Notes: generated by a model from the sequence alone, not told the origin. A DNA stretch of 37,500 nt from Cytophagaceae bacterium (GCA_027490155.1 JAIXYP010000004.1:1-37500); one strand, 5' to 3'; shown: positions 7,469 to 16,833, counted from the first letter of the stretch. Translations and numbers: made by a program.

Positions 7469-8341
7469 CTACCCATTACACCAATCACAATACATCGCAT
7501 CAGCTGCGGTGGCCTCAACAGGTACAACGTCTTGGTGGTCGCAAACTTGGCATTCGTAGACCTTGCTGAGCGGCAGCTTGGTAGGCCGGCCACAGTTGGC
7601 GCAGGGCAGGCCAGCGTTAGAGCCTACCAGCTCAAACCCAATGGATTGGCAACGGGTGCAACGCCGATTCAGCGTCTGGATCAAGTCTGCCCCAGCGAGG
7701 GCGATCACCCGCATGCGGCTGGGGTTGTGGTGGGCCCGCATATCGGTACTTAGGCGGGCCGAGTTCGGGAGGCCCTCGTTGAGGTAGGCCGACCATGCCA
7801 CCATTAGTGCCTCATCAGTGTATAGTCCCTTATGATATACCCGTTCGGTTTGCCCTGTCAGCCACGGAGAGGTAATGTCATAATCCAAGATCAGGTGGTG
7901 CCCAGGCCCTGTTTGGTTGGCTTGCTCACGGAATATAAGCAGGTCTTGCACGTTCTGGGGTTCGGTGTGGGCATAGTTGGTTTCAGTACTTACGGCAAAG
8001 CCAGCCACCATGCGGTCATCTTGCGGCAACCAGAGGCCTACCCACTCGCGGTCAATGGCCATCAGGGGCACGGCAGGATGCGGCCCAAAACTACCTTCGG
8101 AGACCAGAATCGGCGTATCGGGGTATTGCTGCCGGACCAAATGCACCTTCAGGAACATCGTCTCGGTGATGTTGCCCGGGCGGTCCCGCTCCCCGCTAAA
8201 GGTGCCTAGCAAATCCGTATCTGGCAAAGTAGGTGGCACCAGCACTTCAGCCCCAAAGGCTTCGTAGAATAGCGGGGCAAGGGCGGCCTCTTTGCCATGG
8301 GCGGAGGCGAGGATAATATTTTGGCCTGAGAGTGGGTGCAT
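7469..8341 (-). CDS. DUF6671 family protein with two C-terminal zinc ribbons
   Basis: A 290-residue soluble protein of unknown function. The N-terminal domain (about 1-215) shows conserved-looking blocks: LASAHGKEAALAPL (11-24), TDLLGTFSGERDRPG (42-56), SEGSFGPHP (81-89), STETNYAH (118-125) and STDMRAHHNPSRM (198-210). The C-terminal part carries eight Cys in two ribbon pairs, Cys228/231 with Cys247/250 and Cys264/267 with Cys285/288. This pattern matches what I recall as the DUF6671 family. No reaction is established. The acid and His residues in the conserved blocks would suit an enzyme, but that is a guess. The gene is alone, with gene-poor sequence downstream and a divergent M16 peptidase upstream. 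A -7-like TAAGTTTG lies about 65 bp before the start. Confidence 0.75.
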   Translation of the reverse strand: MHPLSGQNIILASAHGKEAALAPLFYEAFGAEVLVPPTLPDTDLLGTFSGERDRPGNITETMFLKVHLVRQQYPDTPILVSEGSFGPHPAVPLMAIDREWVGLWLPQDDRMVAGFAVSTETNYAHTEPQNVQDLLIFREQANQTGPGHHLILDYDITSPWLTGQTERVYHKGLYTDEALMVAWSAYLNEGLPNSARLSTDMRAHHNPSRMRVIALAGADLIQTLNRRCTRCQSIGFELVGSNAGLPCANCGRPTKLPLSKVYECQVCDHQDVVPVEATAADAMYCDWCNG

Positions 8342-8407
8342 ATTGGTCGGATAGGTGCTTGGTGCTAGGCTTGAGTACTGGTCTTGGCGCCTAGAGAAGC
8401 CTGATCA

Positions 8408-8415
8408 CAAACTTA
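8408..8415 (-). promoter_or_regulatory. Possible -7 element for the DUF6671 gene
   Basis: On the minus strand the sequence reads TAAGTTTG, an exact TAnnTTTG match. No TTG lies 19-21 bp upstream, so support is partial. It would give a leader of about 60 nt. Confidence 0.3.
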
Positions 8416-8497
8416 GTGCCCATTACCTACCATTTGTCCTTAATCAGCACCGCTAAGCCCAAAAATGTTGCGAAGATTTGGACTATGCCCATTTTCA

Positions 8498-8546
8498 TGC
8501 GGATATTTCAGGGTTGAAATCCGCATTGGTTGGCAGCCTAAGTTTG
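8498..8546 (+). promoter_or_regulatory. Possible promoter with inverted repeat upstream of the M16 peptidase
   Basis: TAAGTTTG at 8539-8546 matches the -7 consensus, and a TTG lies 22 bp upstream of it (8514-8516). An inverted repeat, TGCGGATATTTCA (8498-8510) with TGAAATCCGCA (8515-8525), pairs over 11 bp with a 2-nt bulge and overlaps the -33 region, as an operator might. The leader would be about 75 nt. Confidence 0.4.
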
Positions 8547-8626
8547 CAGATCGAGCGCGGATCACGAATAGATCAAAACACCCAACCAGCATACAAGCAA
8601 GGCTAACACCAAACAGACGATCAAGC

Positions 8627-11599
8627 ATGAAATTTACGTTCCGACAACTGGGCAGCGCCCTGATGATCACGACAGCACTTGCCTTTGGCAGCTGCCAGAA
8701 ATCACCTATTGGTGGCGCTGAAGAGGCGGCAGTGGCCTATGAGGAAAAATCAGCCGAAGAAGGCGGTTTTACCTACAAATACGTCACCGGCGACCAGCTC
8801 AAGACCCGTATCTACACCCTCGAGAACGGCCTCAAGATCTATCTGACTGTCAATAAGGAAAAGCCCAGAATCCAGACTTATATCGCCGTTGCTGCGGGTA
8901 GTAAAAACGACCCTTCCACCGCGACTGGCCTAGCCCACTACCTCGAGCACATGGTCTTTAAGGGCACCAGCAAACTCGGCACTGCCGACTGGGCCAAGGA
9001 GAAACCCATGCTAGATAGCATCGAGGCCTTGTTCAACACCTACCGTGGTACCAAGGACCCTGCCAAACGCAAACTCATTTATCAGCAGATCGACAAAGTG
9101 AGTGGTGAGGCTGCCAAGTTTGCTATCGCGAACGAGTATGACAAACTCATGACCCATATCGGTGCCCAAGGTACCAATGCCTACACCTGGGTCGATCAGA
9201 CGGTCTATGTCAACGACATTCCGTCCAACAACCTCAACAAATGGGCCCAGATCGAGGCCGAGCGTTTTGGTGAGCTCGTCCCACGCCTATTCCATACCGA
9301 GCTAGAAGCTGTATATGAAGAGAAAAACCGTGGCCTAGACAGCGATCAGAACAAGATGTTCGAGAAGTTGATGGAGGCCCTGTTCCCGAACCATACCTAC
9401 GGCACCCAGACAACCATCGGTACCATCGAGCACCTCAAGAACCCCTCGATTACCGAGATCAAGAAGTTTTTTGACACCTACTACGTGCCTAACAACATGG
9501 CCGTTTGTATGTCTGGTGACCTAGATCCGACCGAAACCGTCAAGATCCTGAACCAGACCTTAGGCAAACTCAAGTCTAAGCCGCTGCCAACTTATGGTCA
9601 GGGCGCCCAGCCAGCCCTAACCGTCAAGGAGTTTAACGTCTATGGCCCAGAACAAGAAATGTTGTTCCTCGGCTGGCGCATTCCGGGCTACGGCACCAAA
9701 GAAGCCTTATTGGTCTCATTAATGAACGGCATGTTGTCCAATGGGCAAGCCGGCGTCATGGACCTCAACCTCAACAACAAACAACTCGTATTGTCTGCCA
9801 GCACTGGCGGTGAGGTTTTCAAAGAATACGGCATTGAATATATGATTGGTGTGCCCCGCCAAGGCCAAAGCCTAGAGCAAGTGCGTGATCTATTGCTAAG
9901 CCAACTGGATAGCATCAAAGCCGGCCGATTCAGCAAACAACTCCTGACATCCGTCATCAGCAACAAGAAACTAGAGCGCATGCAACAGCTCGAGAACAAT
10001 GATGCTAGGGCTAGTGTCTTGGTTAACTCCTTCGTAAACGGTGGCAACTACATCGACGAGGTAAAGGCCATTGACGAGATGAGCAAAATCACCGCTGATG
10101 ACATGATCAAGTTCGCCAACAGCACCTTTGGCCAGAACTACATCGTCGTCTACAAACGTGCTGGCGAAGACAAAAACATCCAGAAGGTCGAGAAACCAAA
10201 GATCACCCCAGTCCCAGTTAACAGGGATCAGTCTAGTGCCTTTGTAACCTCCATCACCAAACAAGTGGCCAAACCATTGACCCCAGTTTTTGTGGATGTC
10301 AACAAGGAAATCCAACACAAGGACCTACAAGAGGGTCTTAAAGTTCAGGCTGTCAAAAACGACATCAATAAACTCTTTAGCCTGGAACTGACCTGGAAAA
10401 TGGGCGAAGAAGCCAACAACCAGTATCCCCTCGCGCTGGACTACTTGCAGTACTTAGGCACCGACACCAAGTCAAACGCAGCCCTCAAACAAGAGCTCTA
10501 CATGCTGGGCATTTCGGCTAGCTTCTATGCCACCCCACGCAACACTGTGCTCCAACTATCTGGTCTGGACGAAAACCTTGAGAAAGGCCTAGCGTTGGTC
10601 GAAGACTGGGTCCAGAATGCCAAAGCAGATGACCAAGTCCTTGATAACCTCAAGTCTGACCTCATCAAAGGCAAAAACGATGCTAAGCTGGACAAGGGTG
10701 TCATCCTGCGCCAAGCCCTGATGAACTATGCCCGTTATGGTGCCGTCAACAACCTGACCCGTAAACTCAAACCAGCTGAGCTGACCCCAATCACATCGGC
10801 ACAATTGCTAGGGCTGAGCAAGGGCCTCAAGGGACTCCAGCACATGGTCAACTATTATGGCCCTCGTTCGTTGGACCAAATCACGGAGGTCATCAAAACG
10901 GCCCATAAAGTTGGCCCAACCTTGGCCCCCATACCGGCCAATGTCGAGAGCCCAGAGCAGCCACTAGACCAAAATCAGGTTCTGTTTGTGCATTATGACA
11001 TGGTGCAAGCTGACATGATGTTCTGCGCTAAGGATGTCACCTTCGACGCTGCCTTAGTGCCGATCGCGAGCCTGTACAATAGCTATTTTGACGGCAGCAT
11101 GGGCAGCATCGTATTCCAAGAACTGCGCGAAAGCAAAGCCTTGGCCTACAGCACCTTCAGTAATTACTCTCTCGCCAATAAGAAGGGCAAAAGCAACTAT
11201 AGCTTCTCTGGCATCGGTACCCAAGCTGACAAACTAGCAGATGCTATGGCTGGCATGACGCAGTTGCTGAACAACATGCCTCAGAATCCGCAGAACCTAG
11301 AGCTCGCCAAGCGCACGATGAAGGAAAGCATCGAGAGCGACCGCATGAGCCGTAAGGATTACTTTGGTCAGCAAGCCTACCTAGAAGACCTTGGCCTCAG
11401 CAAAAACACGGACGAGGAAACCTATAAGGCCGTGCCGACCATCACGATGGAGCAGTTGGTGGCCTTCCAGAAAGCCCACGTCGCAGGCAAACCGCGCACT
11501 GTGATCTTGGTTGGCAACCGTAGCAAGATCGACACCAAGACCCTAGCCCAATATGGCAAGGTCACCGAGCTAACACTTGAGCAAGTCTTCGGCTACTAA
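8627..11599 (+). CDS. M16 family (insulinase/pitrilysin) zinc metallopeptidase, probable lipoprotein
   Basis: A 990-residue peptidase with two M16 halves. The inverted zinc motif HYLEH is at 104-108 (His104, Glu107 as base, His108). The third ligand is Glu231 or Glu232 in AVYEEKNRGLDSD. The gap between them (about 123 residues) exceeds that of short M16 enzymes because of an insertion around 118-200, as in other long Bacteroidota members. The second half (from about residue 560) lacks HxxEH and is presumably structural. An alternative upstream frame opens at 8465, but the ATG at 8627 begins a typical signal sequence with a lipobox-like LAFGSC and Cys23, so I chose it. A lipidated enzyme would sit in the periplasm or outer membrane and degrade peptides. 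The substrate is unknown. A strong terminator follows 32 bp after the stop. Confidence 0.93.
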   Translation: MKFTFRQLGSALMITTALAFGSCQKSPIGGAEEAAVAYEEKSAEEGGFTYKYVTGDQLKTRIYTLENGLKIYLTVNKEKPRIQTYIAVAAGSKNDPSTATGLAHYLEHMVFKGTSKLGTADWAKEKPMLDSIEALFNTYRGTKDPAKRKLIYQQIDKVSGEAAKFAIANEYDKLMTHIGAQGTNAYTWVDQTVYVNDIPSNNLNKWAQIEAERFGELVPRLFHTELEAVYEEKNRGLDSDQNKMFEKLMEALFPNHTYGTQTTIGTIEHLKNPSITEIKKFFDTYYVPNNMAVCMSGDLDPTETVKILNQTLGKLKSKPLPTYGQGAQPALTVKEFNVYGPEQEMLFLGWRIPGYGTKEALLVSLMNGMLSNGQAGVMDLNLNNKQLVLSASTGGEVFKEYGIEYMIGVPRQGQSLEQVRDLLLSQLDSIKAGRFSKQLLTSVISNKKLERMQQLENNDARASVLVNSFVNGGNYIDEVKAIDEMSKITADDMIKFANSTFGQNYIVVYKRAGEDKNIQKVEKPKITPVPVNRDQSSAFVTSITKQVAKPLTPVFVDVNKEIQHKDLQEGLKVQAVKNDINKLFSLELTWKMGEEANNQYPLALDYLQYLGTDTKSNAALKQELYMLGISASFYATPRNTVLQLSGLDENLEKGLALVEDWVQNAKADDQVLDNLKSDLIKGKNDAKLDKGVILRQALMNYARYGAVNNLTRKLKPAELTPITSAQLLGLSKGLKGLQHMVNYYGPRSLDQITEVIKTAHKVGPTLAPIPANVESPEQPLDQNQVLFVHYDMVQADMMFCAKDVTFDAALVPIASLYNSYFDGSMGSIVFQELRESKALAYSTFSNYSLANKKGKSNYSFSGIGTQADKLADAMAGMTQLLNNMPQNPQNLELAKRTMKESIESDRMSRKDYFGQQAYLEDLGLSKNTDEETYKAVPTITMEQLVAFQKAHVAGKPRTVILVGNRSKIDTKTLAQYGKVTELTLEQVFGY

Positions 11600-11631
11600 T
11601 CTGGCCTAGGGATTGACCCTCTATCCAATTC

Positions 11632-11675
11632 AATGCCGCCCGTTGCCATGTTGCAGCGGGCGGCATTGTTGTTTT
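11632..11675 (+). terminator. Terminator of the M16 peptidase gene
   Basis: Arms AATGCCGCCCGTTGC (11632-11646) and GCAGCGGGCGGCATT (11653-11667) pair over 15 positions with one G-T wobble and a 6-nt loop. They are followed by the T-rich GTTGTTTT. Confidence 0.85.
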
Positions 11676-11702
11676 ATAGTCGTTTATCCTGAACAGGATT
11701 TC

Positions 11703-13016
11703 CTAGGCAACAGTCAGCATAAAGCCAAAGTAGAGCTGGTGCAGACGTGTTGGGTTGAAGGCCTGCCCTGGCTGCCCATTGATCTGGTGCCGAAATGCCT
11801 CTAGCTCAGCACGCTCTTCGGCATTATGGCTGATGTTGACCGCATACTTACGCTGATAGCTCTTGAGGCGGCTTCGGCAATAGATGTCGTCACCCTGACG
11901 GGCATGAAGCAGTAGCTCAAGCCGCAATAGTTTCCGCATAAGGGCCGTTCCGATAATGGCCTTGCTGCTGAGCAACTGGTTCAGCTGACGAATGTGCCGA
12001 CTGACTCCTTTTTCGGTTTGCTCCGTCAGGGCTGTGAGGATAAATAGCTCAGGGTCTTGGTCGACCAGCTCTTGAGCGATTTTCATTTCCGGATCGACTT
12101 GGCTTTGGTTAATGTTACGAAGCAGGAGCCCCAACCTAGCCAGCCTGCTTTGCCGACGGACATCATTACCTGGGCTCAGGAACTGGGTAGAGCTAAGCTC
12201 CAGTGCCACAGATGATAGCAGCTCAGGCTCTTGCCATAAAAGTCCATATTGTACTAGCCAGTCAGCCACCTCTAGGGTCAACAAGGGGTTGCTGAGCCTG
12301 ATCAACTGGTGGGTGGATAGTAGCTGCCAAGCTGTTTGGAGGCAAGACTTTGCGGCAACGGCATCCGCCAAGATGAGGCTAGTTTTACCATATACTAGTT
12401 GGTTCATGATGGCCTCACGCGTGGTCAGGGTTTCAGAAGCTAAAGGCAATTGCGCCTGCTGAAGTGCCGTCACAAAGTCTGCCAAAGGCTGCTGGTCATA
12501 ATTGTCGAACAGGAAGTTGATCTGGCTACTGCCGAGGTTCTGGGCATAGAGGGCCTGGCTTTTGCGCAGGTTGTGCATTACATCCCGTGCTGCGGCCTCT
12601 GCTTGGTCAAACATCAGGAGGTTGGCCTTTAGTTTCTGGGTCCAGCTCAGTACTACCAATTCCTCTTCCAGAAACTCGTAGGCCAAGCAGATGCCTTCAG
12701 CCTTGGTGATCTCGACCAGGGCCAATTGGGGCAGTTGGCGTAAGAACAAGTTTTCAGCATTCGTGATGTGGTTCATGATCTCCACCCGCGGACTCACTGC
12801 ACGGAAAGACCGCAAAAACCGCATCAAATGCCCCATGAGGTAGTTTTCGGCATTTCTAGGCAGGTCCCTATTAGGGCCTTGCTCTAGGGCTTGCAGATAA
12901 CCTTTGCTCTCATCTCCTGGTAGGTGCTGGATATAACGACCGAAAAACTTCTTCTCTGTGGCATCTAGCTGGCCATAAAGGCGAGAAAAAATATGTTCGT
13001 ATTTGTCTTTGTACAT
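11703..13016 (-). CDS. Unrecognised all-helical protein, 437 aa
   Basis: No signal peptide or membrane helix. The sequence is rich in Leu, Ala, Gln and charged residues in a helix-after-helix pattern, which suggests an alpha-solenoid or TPR-like fold, but no canonical TPR consensus stands out. The start (FSRLYGQLDATEKKFFGRY) and the YLMGHLMRFLRSF segment (about 79-91) recall a group of Bacteroidota proteins that begin with 'L..LS..E.K.F' and a YL...L..LR segment. That resemblance is weak and carries no function. The gene is convergent with the M16 peptidase and divergent from a T9SS cargo gene. Length and coding character make it a real gene. Confidence 0.8.
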   Translation of the reverse strand: MYKDKYEHIFSRLYGQLDATEKKFFGRYIQHLPGDESKGYLQALEQGPNRDLPRNAENYLMGHLMRFLRSFRAVSPRVEIMNHITNAENLFLRQLPQLALVEITKAEGICLAYEFLEEELVVLSWTQKLKANLLMFDQAEAAARDVMHNLRKSQALYAQNLGSSQINFLFDNYDQQPLADFVTALQQAQLPLASETLTTREAIMNQLVYGKTSLILADAVAAKSCLQTAWQLLSTHQLIRLSNPLLTLEVADWLVQYGLLWQEPELLSSVALELSSTQFLSPGNDVRRQSRLARLGLLLRNINQSQVDPEMKIAQELVDQDPELFILTALTEQTEKGVSRHIRQLNQLLSSKAIIGTALMRKLLRLELLLHARQGDDIYCRSRLKSYQRKYAVNISHNAEERAELEAFRHQINGQPGQAFNPTRLHQLYFGFMLTVA

Positions 13017-13127
13017 TGTTATTATGAGCTATTAATTTACTTTTTATCAAGTAGTTATACTATCTAATTTCGATTTGTACTTGTGCAATATAGACAACAT
13101 TTTATGACATCGGGCTACTGGATTGGC

Positions 13128-13135
13128 TAAGTTTG
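13128..13135 (+). promoter_or_regulatory. Possible -7 element for the 801-aa T9SS cargo gene
   Basis: TAAGTTTG lies 31 bp before the ATG at 13167. No TTG is found at the expected upstream spacing, so this is a half-supported promoter within the 150-bp divergent region. Confidence 0.3.
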
Positions 13136-13166
13136 GATACTGACATACCAAAAAAAGTAATTAGCT

Positions 13167-15572
13167 ATGCGAACGATGAGACATCTACTCCTTCTGATAA
13201 TGCTGTGCCTAATAGGGCCAGTGGCCACTGCCCAGCAGAACATCTTGACTTACGTGGCCAATGGTGATAGCCTCACCAGTCTGTTTGACGTCTTCCAGCT
13301 GGACCAACCAGGGCATAAATATGACAGCACCTACTTGGTTGCTGGTGGCACACAGGACTTTAGCTGGCTTAGTAACTACACCATCTTGAATCCCAACCGG
13401 ATCACCCTGCCAACAACCGCTCAGGATGGATCCACACTGCAGTCAGCCTTCAACATGACGGGCTTTATCCTGCACGTTAACAAGACCTTTGACACGATCA
13501 TCAACGTGGTTCAGTTCCCACAAGGGACGGCCTGCTCTATTGCCAAAATCAGGACTACCGTCCGGACTGGGGACCCTACTGGCGAACTTTATATCTCAGG
13601 GCACAGGGTAGTGGCTGACTCAGGCTACTCGGTGACAACGTTCCAGACTGGCCGCAGGACATGGCCTAAGTGGGAGTATTTCATCGCTCGGCTAGACAAT
13701 AATTTCCTGAACGGTCTGCCGACTACCGCCAAATTTTTCGTTAATGCCCGCTGCCGGTATGACTATCGTTCCGAGAATGTCCAGACCCAGATGCAGCCTT
13801 GGGATGTCAACAACAAAGGGGAAGTAGTCTATGGCGAAGGCGCTCACTACATTCCTGTCTATAACTCGTTCTCCTACCTCCGCAAGGTTGATGCCTTTGG
13901 TCGCCCTATGGTGGTCCCAGGCTGGATGATGCACGTGGATCAGTCTGGGTCTGTCACTTACGGTGCTGGCAACACGACACCCACAACCGCCTATAGCATG
14001 ATCAATGGCTATATGGGCTATAGGGGCAGCCTAAGGTCCCATTCCTTAGCTGACTGGACTTTCGTTGGCGAGGATGCAAATGGAAATACACGCCCTAGCC
14101 GTTATCCTGATGACTTTTTCTACCGTACTTGGGTGGACCCCATCACAGGTAATGGCGAGCCCAAACCCAAGAGCCAAGTCGACACCATCAATGTCCACCC
14201 CACTTTTGCTTCTGGTTACGAAGCTGGCCCAGGTCGCACAGGTCGCTATCCAGATGAGCCACGGTCCTATGGCTGGGCCAGCATCGTCTTTGACAAAACG
14301 ACCAATGATCTATTTGTTGGTTACATCATGGGTTATGCATTTGCGGCCCCTTCGGCTGCCAATCTGACTTCGGCATTTGCATGGCAAGGACAGCATGAGT
14401 TTGACCCAACAGTCGTCAAGTTTGATACCGCTGGCTACATCCAGATGTGGGACCGCTGCAAAAAAGAAAGCAGTGAAGACCAACCAGACCATTACCTAGA
14501 TGTTCTTGACATCGATTACGCCAACCGTATGTTAGTCGTCTTAGGTCGCCAGCATGGCTCTGGCAACTTTACGAGCTGGTCTGGCAACGATCTCACATTC
14601 AACCGCAGTGCAAGGGGCTTCAAAAACATCCTTAACGGTACCACTGGCAACGTCCATGTGTCTTGGCTTGGCAAATATTCGTTAGATAGTATGCGCATTA
14701 AACATGCTACCTTCATTGCTGAGTACATCAATAATGAGTCGATCGGGACCCCTTATGCCAATCCACATTACGATGGTTGGCAAGACCAAAATGCTGGTTG
14801 GAAAACCACCAATACAACCCGCTTGTCAGGAAGTGGAGCCTTGCTAGCTACTAACGGACTCAAGGTATCTCGCTCGGGTATGGTCGCTGTTGGGTTCACT
14901 GGTAACCGCATCATGACAACAGCAGATGCCCACATCAAGATGCTGAAGCCCAATGTTTCGGTAGGGACAGGTTTCCCCGGTGCAGTCAGGATTTATTCAC
15001 CAGATCTTAAGGATGTTGTTTATAGCTCTATTGTGGATAGTGACCCTTTGGTACCTGCTGGCTTTTCTGGTGATGCTCATATAAGGGCTGTCCTACCATT
15101 GAGGGATCGGGTCTATACAGTCGGTGGCGCTTACCATCCTATCAAAACTATTACCCGTACGGCCCCTGCATCCATGACTTGGGGGGATGCCAACTTTAAC
15201 CATACCAATGTCGTTGGTTATGCCTCGCGCTACCATTATGCCCAGCCTACCACATTTGCTGAGCCTACGGACGTGATCAACTATCCCGTCATCCCGCAGA
15301 CTTTGGTTAGCCTAGCTCCAACCAAGCAATCTTTGGCCCCAGCAGTCTATCCTAACCCTGTCCATGCCAAGCTATTTATCTACTTGCCAGAGGGCCTTGT
15401 AGCTGATGCCATCAGCCTGCACGACAGCCAAGGCAAACTCGTCTATCAGCAGTCAACAGGGGCTAACTTTAGCACAGCCATCAACACCGACAAACTTGCC
15501 AATGGGGTGTATGTCCTCAGGATCAAGACTGGCAATCAGACGGATGTGCGTCGTATAGTGGTGGCGCATTAG
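13167..15572 (+). CDS. Secreted T9SS cargo protein with type A sorting domain, function unknown
   Basis: An 801-residue extracellular or cell-surface protein. A signal peptide with a Leu-rich core ends near ATAQQ (about residue 23). The C-terminal 74 residues (728-801) form a type A Por/T9SS sorting domain: the YPNP start, LHDSQGKLVYQ, the LANGVYVLRI block and a basic RRIVVAH end. The signal peptide takes it to the periplasm and the C-terminal domain directs export through the type IX system. The 700 residues between are rich in aromatic, Asn, Gly and Thr residues, as in beta-propeller or beta-sandwich exoproteins, with several DxxNxG-like segments. I recognise no catalytic motif. The gene has its own terminator and is followed by a second, smaller T9SS cargo gene. 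Confidence 0.88.
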   Translation: MRTMRHLLLLIMLCLIGPVATAQQNILTYVANGDSLTSLFDVFQLDQPGHKYDSTYLVAGGTQDFSWLSNYTILNPNRITLPTTAQDGSTLQSAFNMTGFILHVNKTFDTIINVVQFPQGTACSIAKIRTTVRTGDPTGELYISGHRVVADSGYSVTTFQTGRRTWPKWEYFIARLDNNFLNGLPTTAKFFVNARCRYDYRSENVQTQMQPWDVNNKGEVVYGEGAHYIPVYNSFSYLRKVDAFGRPMVVPGWMMHVDQSGSVTYGAGNTTPTTAYSMINGYMGYRGSLRSHSLADWTFVGEDANGNTRPSRYPDDFFYRTWVDPITGNGEPKPKSQVDTINVHPTFASGYEAGPGRTGRYPDEPRSYGWASIVFDKTTNDLFVGYIMGYAFAAPSAANLTSAFAWQGQHEFDPTVVKFDTAGYIQMWDRCKKESSEDQPDHYLDVLDIDYANRMLVVLGRQHGSGNFTSWSGNDLTFNRSARGFKNILNGTTGNVHVSWLGKYSLDSMRIKHATFIAEYINNESIGTPYANPHYDGWQDQNAGWKTTNTTRLSGSGALLATNGLKVSRSGMVAVGFTGNRIMTTADAHIKMLKPNVSVGTGFPGAVRIYSPDLKDVVYSSIVDSDPLVPAGFSGDAHIRAVLPLRDRVYTVGGAYHPIKTITRTAPASMTWGDANFNHTNVVGYASRYHYAQPTTFAEPTDVINYPVIPQTLVSLAPTKQSLAPAVYPNPVHAKLFIYLPEGLVADAISLHDSQGKLVYQQSTGANFSTAINTDKLANGVYVLRIKTGNQTDVRRIVVAH

Positions 15573-15628
15573 TAGCTTAACTGGCTTTAGTGACCCAAGA
15601 TTTTTATTGGTTTCGTTCTTGATTGCTG

Positions 15629-15659
15629 AAAACCCTAGGCTAATTGGTCTAGGGTTTTT
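15629..15659 (+). terminator. Terminator of the 801-aa T9SS cargo gene
   Basis: A 10-bp perfect stem AAAACCCTAG (15629-15638) / CTAGGGTTTT (15649-15658) with a 10-nt loop and a run of five Ts. Confidence 0.85.
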
Positions 15660-15733
15660 GCATTGATTAGGCCATTGAGTGTCAACTATTTATCAACCCA
15701 TCACATCCCTACTTATTCTGGAAGGGTACCTAC

Positions 15734-15765
15734 TTTGGAAGCTGGCCAATAATTTCCTAGCTTTG
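15734..15765 (+). promoter_or_regulatory. Predicted Bacteroidota promoter for the 299-aa T9SS cargo gene
   Basis: TTTG at 15734-15737, a 20-bp spacer and TAGCTTTG at 15758-15765 match the consensus. The leader would be about 130 nt and contains a 7-bp stem CCAAATT (15825-15831) / AATTTGG (15838-15844). Apart from this promoter and the preceding terminator, the 328 bp between the two T9SS genes shows nothing else. Confidence 0.6.
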
Positions 15766-15900
15766 GTTGGATGAGCTCAGCAGTAGGGAATAACGCTGCT
15801 TTGGATTCCATCTCAATCTCACCACCAAATTACCATCAATTTGGTACCAACATCCCGTAGGTTTGTTAGCCTTTGATGGACCACCAGTTCTCAACCCTTG

Positions 15901-16800
15901 ATGCCCATCATGAAGCGTTTATACCCACTATTGCACCAAGTTATTTCAAGGTCCCTCCTGCGCACAACCCTAGTGGTGCTGACCTCAATCGGTGTCGGAT
16001 CGGCATCCTGTATGGCCAGTGGCCTAGGTATTAACGACGGGGTCACAGGTCCGGTAAGTGGTCTGGAGGCGATCAGTCCTGCTACTAATCCCGCAGTTAA
16101 GCCCCTAGTCAATGACGTGTTGAAGGTTAACCTCATTGGGGTGGCCAGCAATTCGGACCAAGTTGCCATCCGTTGGGACGCCACTGCTACTACTGGGTTT
16201 GACCCTCGGCTAGAGGCCACCAAGCTCTTCAATGCTGGCAGTGTTAACCTGTCTTTCACAAGTGGTACTAGGTCAATGTCCATTTTGGCTGAGCCTTTCC
16301 CGACCGTTATGACCAGCTACGCCCTGTCGGTCAATGTGCCCGCAGCGGGTCAGTACCGCATCACGTTCGAGAACTATGCTACCATCACCAATGCCAGCTG
16401 GGCGGTTTATCTGCTTGACGCAACCACCAATAACTATCGGCGGGTTGGGGATACCACAAACTACGTTTTTAATCTTACTGCTGCAGGTACCTTTGGCACA
16501 CGGTTTTCGCTTGTTGTAAGTCCTTCTGGTCCGCTTGGTTTGTTTGACCAAACCACTGATGACAAGACAACCTTTGCCCTTTGTCCCAATCCTGCCAGCC
16601 AGTCGCTGACAATCAGGTCGCTAATGCCCGCGAAGGCAGAGGCGCAATACCAGATAATCAATAGCGTTGGGCAAGTCGTCCTGACTACTGCCTTACCAGC
16701 TGGGCAGACAATGGTTACGCTCCAGGTCGGCAGCCTAGCCGCTGGCATCTATTCGGTCATCAGCCCAGACCAAACTAGGGTCAAGTTCCTGAAGCACTAA
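15901..16800 (+). CDS. Secreted T9SS cargo protein, 299 aa, with type A sorting domain
   Basis: The N-terminus has a basic region and a hydrophobic stretch ending near residue 40 (a signal peptide with a long n-region; the second Met at 15910 would shorten it and may be the true start). The middle (about 60-215) looks like a beta-sandwich repeat region rich in Thr, Val and Asn, with no recognised catalytic residues. The last 72 residues (228-299) are a T9SS type A domain: CPNPASQSLTI, YQIINSVGQVV, the LAAGIYSVI block and the terminal VKFLKH. The protein should be exported across the outer membrane and may be anchored at the surface. Its role is unknown. The gene has its own promoter and terminator, so it is not an operon with the upstream cargo gene. 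Confidence 0.85.
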   Translation: MPIMKRLYPLLHQVISRSLLRTTLVVLTSIGVGSASCMASGLGINDGVTGPVSGLEAISPATNPAVKPLVNDVLKVNLIGVASNSDQVAIRWDATATTGFDPRLEATKLFNAGSVNLSFTSGTRSMSILAEPFPTVMTSYALSVNVPAAGQYRITFENYATITNASWAVYLLDATTNNYRRVGDTTNYVFNLTAAGTFGTRFSLVVSPSGPLGLFDQTTDDKTTFALCPNPASQSLTIRSLMPAKAEAQYQIINSVGQVVLTTALPAGQTMVTLQVGSLAAGIYSVISPDQTRVKFLKH

Positions 16801-16833
16801 GGACTAAACTCACCATATAGCTATCTTCCGCTT

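Noticed and set aside
8465-8626. 54-residue N-terminal extension of the M16 peptidase
   Set aside because: The extension is non-homologous, contains the predicted promoter and would bury the lipoprotein signal sequence that begins at 8627.
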